Shown here: piece after piece, positions 10,705 through 21,252 of the stretch
Layout: each line of letters begins with the position of its first letter
How positions within the stretch are numbered: the first letter of the stretch is position 1
Origin: Hippasteria phrygiana
Lineage: Eukaryota; Echinodermata; Asteroidea; Valvatida; Goniasteridae
NCBI GenBank assembly: GCA_037893225.1
Contig: JAZGUH010000226.1
Coordinates: forward strand, 372,001 to 436,000
Length of the DNA stretch: 64,000 nt
Reading direction: 5' to 3'
Program-made: the position numbers and the translations under genes
Notes under the pieces: model-generated
Seen by the model: only the letters and a program-made list of their open reading frames with translations
The model's database searches: none
What the model was told of the DNA's origin: nothing

Positions 10705-10742
10705 TTTTCCAACGATTGTTCGGCCGGACAATCGTTGGAAAA
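10705..10742 (+). repeat. 38-bp near-perfect palindrome
   Basis: TTTTCCAACGATTGTTCGG is followed immediately by its inverted complement, with one T:G mismatch. Zero-loop palindromes of this length can extrude as cruciforms. No related copy was seen elsewhere in the window. Confidence 0.9.
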
Positions 10743-11218
10743 ATTAACGTATTTTTAAAATACTGCCCTCTATAGACCAAATGTAGTTAATCCGCGTTGT
10801 GTCTAAAATGGGTTAACAATCCGAAAACGGGCGCAAGGTTGCAATTATCGTACGTGTGTGTGTACGTGTCGTACGCGTAGTGTACCGAAGCGACGCGTTG
10901 TAACCAGTCGGCTCGGCCTACCAATTGAAAACGATCCCGTTTACAAAAATTGGGCTTATTTTACAAGAAGGCGCTATAACAAATCCAGTTAACTGCCGCC
11001 CGACGGTTGAAAACGAACGCCGTTTTTCTCTCGTTTTTTTCGCCATCCAAGAACGCAAAACTTTGAACAGGTCAGTGAAACGATATTTCCTGTAAAATAC
11101 TAACCACCAAATCCGCCCATTTCTGAAAATTGCAACAATGACCAATCATGTACACTACATTTAAAACAAAAACCCACGCGATGAACATCCCAAAAGACGT
11201 ATTTCACATTAGCCCGGT
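10743..11218. other. Intergenic DNA; no gene seen
   Basis: Includes an alternating purine-pyrimidine patch at about 10848-10880 (CGTACGTGTGTGTGTACG), which is Z-DNA-prone, and several CpG-containing words. No coding feature could be supported. Confidence 0.4.
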
Positions 11219-11552
11219 CTGCGCACTTCTGGGTTGAAAGCGAGGCTCTTGGTGCTAAATAAGCACATTGCTATTCAACAAATTCATTCATGCATGGTTG
11301 AATCATGTCATAAATGGCAGTGCAGCGCACGTTCAACATAGTAAGTTGTTTATAGAGTACTGAAGTCTGACGTCAGTTGGCACGACAACTGGCTCCAAAC
11401 AAAATGTAGATTTCAACTATTATTCCTTTGTTAACAGCCAGTCATGCAAACACATTGACACAAAATAACAAAAGTATTCTGGTTTCAAACATTGCATTTG
11501 TCGTCATCACTTCGGTACTGAGAGCCTCGCTTTCAAACCCGGAAGTGCGCAG
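11219..11552 (+). mobile_element. 334-bp MITE with ~35-bp TIRs
   Basis: The left end CTGCGCACTTCTGGGTTGAA and the right end TTCAAACCCGGAAGTGCGCAG are inverted copies. Pairing continues through AAGCGAGGCTCT on both sides. The interior is unique and non-coding. The right arm contains CCGGAAGTGCGCA, a fusion of an ETS-type core with an NRF1-like half-site, which could matter if the family is dispersed near promoters. The superfamily is not assigned. Confidence 0.75.
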
Positions 11553-12637
11553 ATCGTTCTATTGTCGTCAGTTTGGGATTCACCTATACTTTTAACCTTC
11601 GTTTTGCCATTCTAAAGGTGCTTAATACCCCTTTAGCAATCTCTTGGATTTAATGCTGATGTGAAATTCGTGAATTCAAGTAGTGACGTCATGACAGTGA
11701 AAAGCCTTAGCATCATACCTAATTTATGAATAAAAGCTGCCAGAGTTTCTTACTTTCCTAGGGGTAAATTTTCTGAACTGTTGCCTTTAACGCTGTTGTC
11801 TTTGCTTTGTAGAATGCCAATAAACAAATTGAATTATACAAACTGCTGTAGACCTATATACATGAGGTTAATGAGTCAACTTTTAAGCTCTTTTTTTATA
11901 AAATGAATGCCTTGAGTGACATCCCAACAAACACCGCTCTAATGTCAGCATATAGCGCAAAATCTTGAATGCTGAAAAGAACACTTAGGCCTAATCTTTA
12001 TTTCGTGTTCGAAAAAGGAATCCTATTTAAACACAGTTCAAAGGCATTGACAGCTGAAGAAACAAAATCTTCTGACATCATAGCCTCATTCCCTGTTTTC
12101 TAAATGTCAGTTGGATCGCGCACAATAGAGTTAACTTTGTGTACTAGTTTATCCCAGATAGTTGATACAATTCCAGTGATTCTCACACAAACTAAATGTC
12201 AAAATGTAGCTCAACGGCTTTACGAAATTAGTCTCTTACATGCAAGCTAAGCCCTGCCTCATAGCAATGATGTAGAGGAGCACTGTTAAAAATTGGTATT
12301 ACACCAACAGTTTCGGCTTTCAAATATTCTTCCACCACCCTTACAAATAAACTGACTGTCCATATTCTCCATTTGGCTCAAACTATAATGTGTGCTAGTT
12401 TTGCGACGGTCTCTGGTTGTGTATAAATTATTTTAACTTGCCTCATGAGGGCGGTGTTTGACAATTACTGTTCTCCAAGGGTTTTTGTGAAACGCTGGCT
12501 TCGTCTTGGCTTCGGCTTCGTCTCCGACTTCTGAATAACTGAGAAGCAAACAAAATGTTAGTATTCTAATTTTTGCTTTCATAATCACCTGAATGAATGT
12601 TCTTGAAGCAGAATATGCACCAACATTTAGAATATTT
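11553..12637. other. Intergenic DNA up to the array edge; no gene seen
   Basis: AT-rich single-copy-looking sequence with one TAGGCCTA word (near 11992). A short TTCGGCTTCGTC-like pyrimidine-rich patch lies around 12500. No exon, RNA gene or element is supported. It ends abruptly at 12637, where the hairpin array begins. Confidence 0.45.
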
Positions 12638-13264
12638 GGCTGTTTCGAAAGCTTTTCGAAACAGCCCTTGTTTTCGTTAAGATTTTTTTTTTTTGGCTGT
12701 TTCGAAAGTTTTTCGAAACAGCCCTTGTTTTCGTTAAGATTTTTTTTTTTTTCTTTTTTTTGGCTGTTTTGGAAACTTTTCCAAAACAGCCCTTGTTTTC
12801 GTTAAGATTTTTTTTTTTTTCTTTTTGGCTGTTTCGAAAGTTTTTCGAAACAGCCCTTGTTTTCGTTAAGATTTTTTTTTTTTTCTTTTTTTTTTTTGGC
12901 TGTTTCGAAAGTTTTTCGAAACAGCCCTTGTTTTCGTTAAGATTTTTGGCTTTTCCGAAATCCTTCGGAAAAGGCTTTGTTTTTGTTCTGATTTTTTTTT
13001 TGGCTTTTCCGAAATCCTTCGGAAAAGGCTTTGTTTTTGTTCTGATTTTTGGCTTTTCCGAAATCCTTCGGAAAAGGCTTTGTTTTTGTTCTGATTGGCT
13101 TTTCCGAAATCCTTCGGAAAAGGCTTTGTTTTTGTTCTGATTTTTTTTTTGGCTTTTCCGACACTTCCAGTCGGAAAAGGCCTTGTTTTTGTTCTGATTT
13201 TTTTTTTGGCTTTTCCGAAATCCTTCGGAAAAGGCTTTGTTTTTGTTCTGATTTTTTTTTTTTT
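12638..13264 (+). repeat. Array of 11 short palindromic hairpin modules
   Basis: Five modules (12638, 12695, 12762, 12827, 12898) have GGCTGTTTCGAAA paired with its complement, then CCTTGTTTTCGTTAAGA and a T tract. Six modules (12948, 13002, 13051, 13097, 13151, 13208) have GGCTTTTCCGAAA paired with TTCGGAAAAGGC, then TTTGTTTTTGTTCTGA and a T tract. Period is about 46-70 bp, varying mainly by T-tract length. Stems covary between modules (CGA, TGG). All six-frame products here (rich in F, K, R) are translation artefacts. Confidence 0.95.
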
Positions 13265-13883
13265 TCTTCTTCTTCTTCTTTTAGTTCTGACCAAAATCCC
13301 ATAGACTTTGTACACGAATTTTCTCCGCGGCACTTTAGGTCTTAAAAAACTTCAGATCTTAACCAAACTTACCTCAAACATAGACCCTAAGCTGAAATAG
13401 TATGTCGAAGAGTGACGTCATGATGACGTCATCACGTGTCACGTGACGTCATCTTAAAGGTGCGTTTTTCAAGGGCCCATATCTAGAGAACGGTAGGTCC
13501 GATTTCCTTCAAACCTGATATGTTGGTAGGCTAGCTCGTGTTATAGATGAAATTTGAGGTGACGTCAAGATGACGTCATCATACGATTTTATAGTAATTT
13601 TTAAGTTTTTGAAATTCAAAGTTTCTTAAAGCCATATCTCACCAACAGAACATGCTAAATTCAAAATTCTTTTTGTAATAGCTTTGTTAGCTCCTATATT
13701 CTTTCACATACATTTGAAAAATGTGTGACGTCATCATGACGTCATCAAAAATGTGCATTTCTGAAACACACATAAGGGTACATCCGATCGTCATAAAAAT
13801 TAGTGGGTAGGTAGATAGTGCTACTAGCATGTAAAATCCGAGGTGACGTCATGATGACGTCATCGGCTGATTTTCTGTGAATT

Positions 13884-16300
13884 TTTTAGTTCTATCCCAA
13901 ATCCCATAGACTTTGTACACGAATTTTGTAAGTGGCACTTTGGTCAATAAACAACCTCGGATCTTAATCAGACTTAACACAAACATAGACCCTCAGCTGA
14001 AAATGTAAGCCGAAACGTGACGTCATGATGACGTCATCACGTGTCATGTGACGTCATCTTAAATGTGCATTTTTCAAGGGCCTATATCTAGAGAACGGTA
14101 GGTCCGATTGCCTTCAAACCTGGTATGTTATGGGAGCTCGTGTTATAGATGAAAATTAAGGTGACGTCATGATGACGTCATCATACGATTTTACAGTAAT
14201 ATTAAAGTTTTTCAACTTCAAAGTTTCTTAAAGCCATATCTCACCAACAGAACATGCTAAATTCAAAATTCTTTTTGTAATAGCTTTGTTAGCTCCTATA
14301 TTCTTTCACATACATTTGAAAAATGTGTGACGTCATCATGACGTCATCAAAAATGTGCATTTCTGAAACACACATAAGGGTACGTCCGATCGTCATAAAA
14401 ATTAGTGGGTAGGTAGATAGTGCTACTAGCATGTAAAATCCGAGGTGACGTCATGATGACGTCATCGGCTGATTTTCTGTGAATTTTTTAGTTCTATCCC
14501 AAATCCCATAGACTTTGTACACGAATTTTGTAAGTGGCACTTTGGTCAATAAACAACCTCGGATCTTAATCAGACTTAACACAAACATAGACCCTCAGCT
14601 GAAAATGTAAGCCGAAACGTGACGTCATGATGACGTCATCACGTGTCATGTGACGTCATCTTAAATGTGCATTTTTCAAGGGCCTATATCTAGAGAACGG
14701 TAGGTCCGATTGCCTTCAAACCTGGTATGTTATGGGAGCTCGTGTTATAGATGAAAATTAAGGTGACGTCATGATGACGTCATCATACGATTTTACAGTA
14801 ATATTAAAGTTTTTCAACTTCAAAGTTTCTTAAAGCCATATCTCACCAACAGAATATGCTAAATTCAAAATTCTTTTTGTAATAGCTTTGTTAGCTCCTA
14901 TATTCTTTCACATACATTTGAAAAATGTGTGACGTCATCATGACGTCATCAAAAATGTGCATTTCTGAAACACACATAAGGGTACGTCCGATCGTCATAA
15001 AAATTAGTGGGTAGGTAGATATTGCTACTAGCATGTAAAATCCGAGGTGACGTCATGATGACGTCATCGGCTGATTTTCTGTGAATTTTTTAGTTCTATC
15101 CCAAATCCCATAGACTTTGTACACGAATTTTGTAAGTGGCACTTTGGTCACTAAACAACCTCGGATCTTAATCAGACTTAACACAAACATAGACCCTAAG
15201 CTGAAAATGTAAGCCGAAACGTGACGTCATGATGACGTCTTCACGTGTCATGTGACGTCATCTTAAATGTGCATTTTTCAAGGGCCTATCTAGAGAACGG
15301 TAGGTCCGATTGCCTTCAAATCTGGTATGTTGGTATGGTAGCTCGTGTTATAGATGAAAATTAAGGTGACGTCATGATGACGTCATCACACGATTTTACA
15401 GTAATATTAAAGTTTTTAAACTTCAAAGTTTCTTAAAGCCATATCTCACCAACAGAACATGCTAAATTCAAAATTCTTTTTGTAATAGCTTTGTTAGCTC
15501 CTATATTCTTTAACATACATTTGAAAAATGTGTGACGTCATCATGACGTCATCAAAAATGTGCATTTCTGAAACACACATAAGGGTACGTCCGATCGTCA
15601 TAAAAATTAGTGGGTAGGTAGATAGTGCTACTAGCATGTAAAATCCGAGGTGACGTCATGATGACGTCATCGGCTGATTTTCTGTGAATTTTTTAGTTCT
15701 ATCCCAAATCCCATAGACTTTGTACACGAATGTTGTACGTGGCACTTCGGTCACTAAACAACCTTAGATCTTAATCAGACTTAACACAAAGATATACCCT
15801 AACCTGAAATTGCACGCAAAAGAGTGACGTAATGATGACGTCATCACATGTCACATGATGTCATCTTAAAGTCGCAATTTTCAAGGGCCCATATCTAGAG
15901 AACCATATGTCCGATTGCCTTTAAACCTGGTATGTTCGTAAGCGAGCACGTGTTATAGATGAAAATTAAGGTGACGTCATGATGACGTCATCATACGATT
16001 TTACAGTAATATTAAAGGTTTTGAACTTCAAAGTTTCTTAAAGCCATATCTCACCAACAGAACATGCTAAATTCAAAATTCTTTTTGTAATAGCTTTGTT
16101 AGCTCCTATATTCTTTCACATACATTTGAAAAATGTGTGACGTCATCATGACGTCATCAAAAATGTGCATTTCTGAAACACACATAAGGGTAGGTCCGAT
16201 CGCCATAAAAATTGGTGGGTAGGTAGATAGTGCCACTAGCATGCAAAATCCGAAGTGACGTCATGGTGACGTCATCGGCTGATTTTTTATGAATTTTTAA
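13884..16300 (+). repeat. Tandem ~602-bp sub-repeats in unit I
   Basis: The phrase TTAGTTCTATCCCAAATCCC recurs near 13885, 14487, 15091 and 15693, a period of 602-604. Each full repeat holds nine exact TGACGTCA octamers: one triplet and three pairs. Neighbouring copies differ at only a few positions. The last copies (from about 15720) are more diverged. Confidence 0.9.
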
Positions 16301-17249
16301 ATGTTTCAAATTTCATTGTACTCTTAAAATTTTGCACTTCTTCAAATGCCATGAACTTCAAACTTGGCATATGCATTGACTATCTACTCGAGATGGGTGC
16401 CGAATCATGACGTCATGATGACGTCATCACATGTCACGTGACGTCATCTTAAATCTGCATTTTTGAAGGCCCTATATCTAGAGAACGGTAGGTCCGATTG
16501 CCTTCAAACCTGGTATGTTGGTATGGTAGCTCGTGTTATAGATGAACATTAAGGTGACGTCATGATCACGTCATCATACGATTTTACAGTAATATTAAAG
16601 TTTTTGAACTTCAAAGTTTCTTAAAGCCATATCTCACCAACAGAACATGCTAAATTCAAAATTATTTTTGTAATAGCTTTGTTAGCTCCTATATTCTTTC
16701 ACATACATTTGAAAAATGTGTGACGTCATCATGACGTCATCAAAAATGTGCATTTCTGAAACACACATAAGGGTACGTCCGATCGTCATAAAAATTGGTG
16801 GGTAGGTAGATAGTGCCACTAGCATGCAAAATCCGAAGTGACGTCATGATGACGTCATCGGCTGATTTTTTATGAATTTGTAAATGTTTCAAATTTCATT
16901 GTACTCTTAAAATTTTGCACTTCTTCAAATGCCATGAACTTCAAACTTGTCATATGCATTGACTATCTACTCGAGATGGGTGCCGAATCATGACGTCATG
17001 ATGACGTCATCACATGTCACGTGACGTCATCTTAAATTTGCATTTTTGAAGGCCCTATATCTATTTTTTTTCTGCTTCTTATTTTAGTTCCATCCCAAAT
17101 CCCATAGACTTTGTGCATAGATTTTCTGATCGGCACTTTTGTCATCAAACAACGACGAATCTTAGTCAGAGTTAGCATAGGTATAGACCCTGATGCAAAG
17201 TCGTGCCGCGAAGAGTGACGTCATAATGACGTCTTCGTGTGGCATGTAA

Positions 17250-17860
17250 CATGAACTTAAAGGTCAAGTTTGGAGTACGAAATGTTAATCATAAAATAAT
17301 CTCAGATCTTAAACTTAGCAAAGACATAGACCTTCTGATACTTTATGTTAAATAAAAAAGAAAAAAAGGAAAAGCCATGCGTATGTTTACAACAGACGCA
17401 CATTTTTCGGCGTTTCCGCTACAGCAGGAAAGCCTTTGTTTTTGTTCTGTTCGCGCGATTGTGTAGTTTAGTACACTTTCGCCCAGGCATGAACACAATC
17501 TACTTGAAAATTGTTCGTTTTGCCACATTCAGAACAAAGGGCCACGTCGAAGAACATCTGCAGGTTTTTTTTGGAGTGAAATCGTTAGCTAAGAGGTAAC
17601 AAAATACGTGATTGCGCAATACCCAGCTTTACACAGCTGGTGGGAGAGTAGTTGGCCGAGCCAAAACGTGACACAACGTAAGAAAATCGTATTTTCCGCC
17701 TTAAAAAACCTTTCCAAATCACAAAAGCACGTGTCATTGGGATTCAGAGAAGTCTACTTTAGTAACAAAAAAAGGCTTTTGGAATAATCAAATACTCCAG
17801 AAGCTAACATGAACACAATTAATACAGAAATCCTAAACTACACAATACCCACTATTTTGG
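17250..17860 (+). repeat. Module B, copy 1: decayed internal 3' end plus captured sequence
   Basis: The first ~130 bases (AAAGGTCAAGTTTGGAGTA to GGAAAAGCCATGCGT and ACAGACGCAC) resemble the terminal segment of unit III (22770-22882) but have lost CTAG. Next comes a GGCGTTTCCGC/GGAAAGCC hairpin module with TTTGTTTTTGTTCTG. About 400 bases then follow with no CRE and no similarity to the array. I read this as a failed 3' terminator followed by captured flanking DNA. Five further copies are listed below. Confidence 0.6.
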
Positions 17861-18619
17861 TTTCTTCTTAAACACGAATTTTGTCTGCGGCACTTTGGTC
17901 ACTAAACAACATCAGATCTTAAGCAAACTTAACCCAAACATAGACCCTAATCTGAAATTGTGTGCCGAAGAGTGATGTCACGATGACGTCATTATGTGTT
18001 ACGTGATGTCATCTTAAAGGCTCATTTTTCAAGGGCCCATATCAAGAGAACCGTAAGTCCAATTGCATTCAAACCTGGTATGTTGCTAAACAAGTACATG
18101 TTATAAATCAAAATTGAGGTGACGTCATAATGACGCTATCATCTGATTTTTATGGTAATTTCAAAATTTTAACGTTAAAGATTCTTAAAACCATATCTCA
18201 TCAACAGAACATGTTCAATTCAAAATTCCTTTTGTAATAGCTTTGTTAGCTCGTACATTCTTTTATATAAATGCGAAAAATTACTGAAGTCATAATGACG
18301 TCATTAAAGGCATGATTTCTTGAAAGACATAAAGATAGACCATGTCTAATCGTCACGAAACTTGGTGGTTAGGTAGATTTGTCACTAGTTTACAAAATTC
18401 GAAGTGACATCATAAAAACATATGGAAAAGCCCTATGTTCTTAAAAACATAGACCTCTAGTTTCTTCTTCTTTTAGTTCCGACCAAAATCCCATAGACTT
18501 TGTACACGAATTTTCTCGGTGGCACTTTAGGTCTTAAAAAACCGCAGATCTTAACCAAACTTACCTCAAACATAGACCCTAAGCTGACATATTGCGTCGA
18601 AGAGTGACGTCATGATGAC

Positions 18620-19990
18620 GTCATCAAGTGATTTTTTATGAATTTTTGAATTTTTAAAATCGTAACATTCTTTTCAATATATCTAGCGAACAAAACAAGA
18701 TATTTTCAAAATTCTTTTTGTTATAGCTTTGGTATGTCTCAAAGATATGCCTTAAAAAGCGAAAATTGTGTGACGTCATGATGACGTCATCAAAAATGCT
18801 TTTTTTTTTTTACGCATGTAAGGGTCAATCTGATTACAAAAATGTATATATTGAATTTTGCTGTACCCAATTCCAAAATTTCATGATCGTGGCTCACTCA
18901 AGTAAGAAATAACAGCCATTTCAAAATTTAGACCAAATTCAATATAACACAAAGGAATTCTGGGACGGGCAGATAACCATGGCTATTATGTGCTTGCTGT
19001 TTATAAAAGGGGTTGATTTCTAGTCTTTTTTCAAGTCGCTGAATTTTTGAAGTATTAAAATCGTAACATTCTTTTCAATATATCTAGCGAACAAAATAAG
19101 ATATTTTCAAAATTCTTTTTGTTATAGCTTTGGTATGTCTCAAAGATATGCCCTAAAAGGCGAAAATTGTGTGACGTCATGATGACGTCATCAAAAATAT
19201 GTTTTTTTTTTAACGCATGTAAGGGTCAATCCGATTACAAAAATGTATACATTGTATTTTTCTGTACCCAATTCCAAAATTTCATGATCGTGGCTCACTC
19301 AAGTAAGAAATGACAGCCATTTCAAAATTTAGACCAAATTCAATATAACACAAAGGAATTCTGGGACGGGCTGATAACCATGGCTATTATGAGCTTGCTG
19401 TTTATAGAAGGGGTTGATTTCTAGTCTTTTTTCAAGTCGCTGAATTTTTGAAGTTTTAAAATCGTAACATTCTTTTCAATATATCTAGCGAACAAAACAA
19501 GATATTTTCAAAATTATTTTTGTTACAGCTTTGGTATGTCTCAAAGATATGCCCTAAATGGCGAAAATTGTGTGACGTCATGATGACGTCATCAACAATA
19601 TTTTTTTTTTTAAACGCATGTAAGGGTCAATCTGATTACAAAAATGTATACATTGAATTTTCCTGTACCTAATTCCAAAATTTCGTGATCGTGGCTCACT
19701 CAAGTAAGAAATAGGAGCCATTTCAAAATGTAGACCAAATTCAATATAACACAAAGGAATTCTGGGAAGGGCTGATAACCATGGCTTAAATGTGCATGCT
19801 GTTTATAAAAAGGGTTGATTTGTAGTCTTTTTTCAAGTCGCTGAATTCTTGAAGTTTTATAATCGTAACATTCTTTTCACTATATCTAGCGAACAAAACA
19901 AGATATTTTCAAAATTCTTTTTGTTATAGCTTTGGTATGTCTCAAAGATATGCCCTAAAAAGCGAAAATTGTGTGACGTCATGATGACGT
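18620..19990 (+). repeat. 401-bp tandem sub-repeats
   Basis: The junction GATTTCTAGTCTTTTTTCAA recurs at 19020, 19421 and (as GTAG) 19822, spaced 401 bp. Each repeat has one TGACGTCATGATGACGTCA pair, a short T tract followed by ACGCATGTAAGGGTCAAT, and a CCATGG palindrome. The last is cut off after its CRE pair near 20000. Confidence 0.9.
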
Positions 19991-20119
19991 CATCAAAAAA
20001 TTCTTTTTTCAAGTCGATAGAATATTGCCCATAGCATTTGTAAACGTTTACTTTCTTACCGGCCACATTGGCTACTTTTAAACTTGGCAGACACTTACCC
20101 CAACTGCTCACAATGTGTG

Positions 20120-21140
20120 CCGAACTTTTACGTCCTGATGACGTCATCACATGTCACGTGACGTCATCTTAAAGGGGCATTTTTCGAAGCCATATATCTA
20201 CAAAAGTACAAGTCCGATTCAGTTGGAACGTAAGGTATGCCACCTGGTGTTATAGATGAAAATTGACATGACGTTCTGATCAAGTCATAACATGTCACGT
20301 GGTGTCATCTTAAAGGGGCACTCGCTAGATTATTGCCTATAGCATTTGTACACGTTTTCTTTCTTACCGGCACTTTGGGTACTTTTAAACTTGGCAGACA
20401 CTTAGACTAACTGCTCACAATGTGTGCCGAACTTTTACCTCTTGATGACGTCATGACATGCCACGTGACGTCATCTTAAAGGGGCAGTTTTTGAAGCCAT
20501 ATATCTACAAAAGTACAAATTCGATTAAGTTGAAAAGTAATATCTAGGTAGCCCAGTAGGTTTATAGCTGAAAATTGACATGACATTATCATAATTGATG
20601 TCATCACATGTCACGTGACGTCATCTTAAAGGGGCAGTTTTTGAAGCCATATGTCTACAAAAGCACAAGTCCGATTAAGTTCAAAAGTAATATCTAGGTA
20701 GCCCAGTAGGTTTATAGATAAAAATTGAATTGACGTTATGATGACGTCATCACATGTCACGTGACGTCATCTTAAAGGGGTAGTTTTTGAAGCCATATAT
20801 AAACAAAATTACAAGTTCGATTAAGTTGAAAAGTAATATCTAGGTAGCCCAGTAGGTTTATAGCTGAAAATTGACATGACATTATCATGATGTCATCACA
20901 TGTCACGTGACGTCATCTTAAAGGGGCAGTTTTTGAAGCCATATATCTACAAAAGTACAAGCTTCATTAAGTTGAAATGTTATATCTAGGTAGGTCTGCA
21001 GGTTTATGAATGAAAATTGACATGACATTATGATGACGTCATGACATGTCACGTGACGTCATCTTAAAGTGGCAGTTTTCAAAGCCATATATCTACAGAA
21101 GTACAAGTCCGATTAAGTTGATATGTGGTATCTAACATAA
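20120..21140 (+). repeat. ~148-bp tandem sub-repeats
   Basis: The phrase CTTAAAGGGGCAGTTTTTGA recurs about every 144-150 bp. Each repeat has an ATATCTAC.AAAGTACAAG phrase, a TATAGATGAAAATTGACATG phrase, a CRE or decayed CRE, and a GTCACGTGACGTCATCTTAA box. Many CREs show CG-to-TG or CG-to-CA changes. Confidence 0.9.
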
Positions 21141-21252
21141 TTTAAAACAAATTTTGTTTAATCACCATTGAAATCCAATCCCCGACATTATTAAAATACT
21201 ACAAAATACCCTGAAACAGCTCTGTGTTTGTCCACAAACAACAAACCTCTAG

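Larger units (their letters stand above)
13265..18460 (+). mobile_element. Helitron-like unit I (family A, 5.2 kb)
   Basis: The head is TCTTCTTCTTCTTCTTTTAG, then CCCATAGACTTTGTACACG. The body is tandem ~602-bp sub-repeats to about 16300, then shorter variants and a degenerate second head near 17070 (TCTTATTTTAG-like, CTTTGTGCATAG). Module B follows (17250-17860), then a truncated head and a last body segment. It ends in GGAAAAGCC, the hairpin CTATGTT/AACATAG, ACCT and CTAG. Confidence 0.75.
18461..21252 (+). mobile_element. Helitron-like unit II (hybrid A head, C body and tail)
   Basis: Starts with the family A head (TTCTTCTTCTTTTAG then TTCCGACC). It switches near 18625 to 401-bp sub-repeats, then to ~148-bp sub-repeats. 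It ends in the family C terminus: GAAACAGC, the hairpin GTGTTTG/CAAACA and CCTCTAG. The next unit's TC follows CTAG with no intervening base. Confidence 0.7.

Noticed and set aside
12760..13333. Long open frames on both strands (up to 155 codons) rich in F or K/R
   Set aside because: They are translations of tandem hairpin modules and T tracts; length varies with T number and no domain is present.
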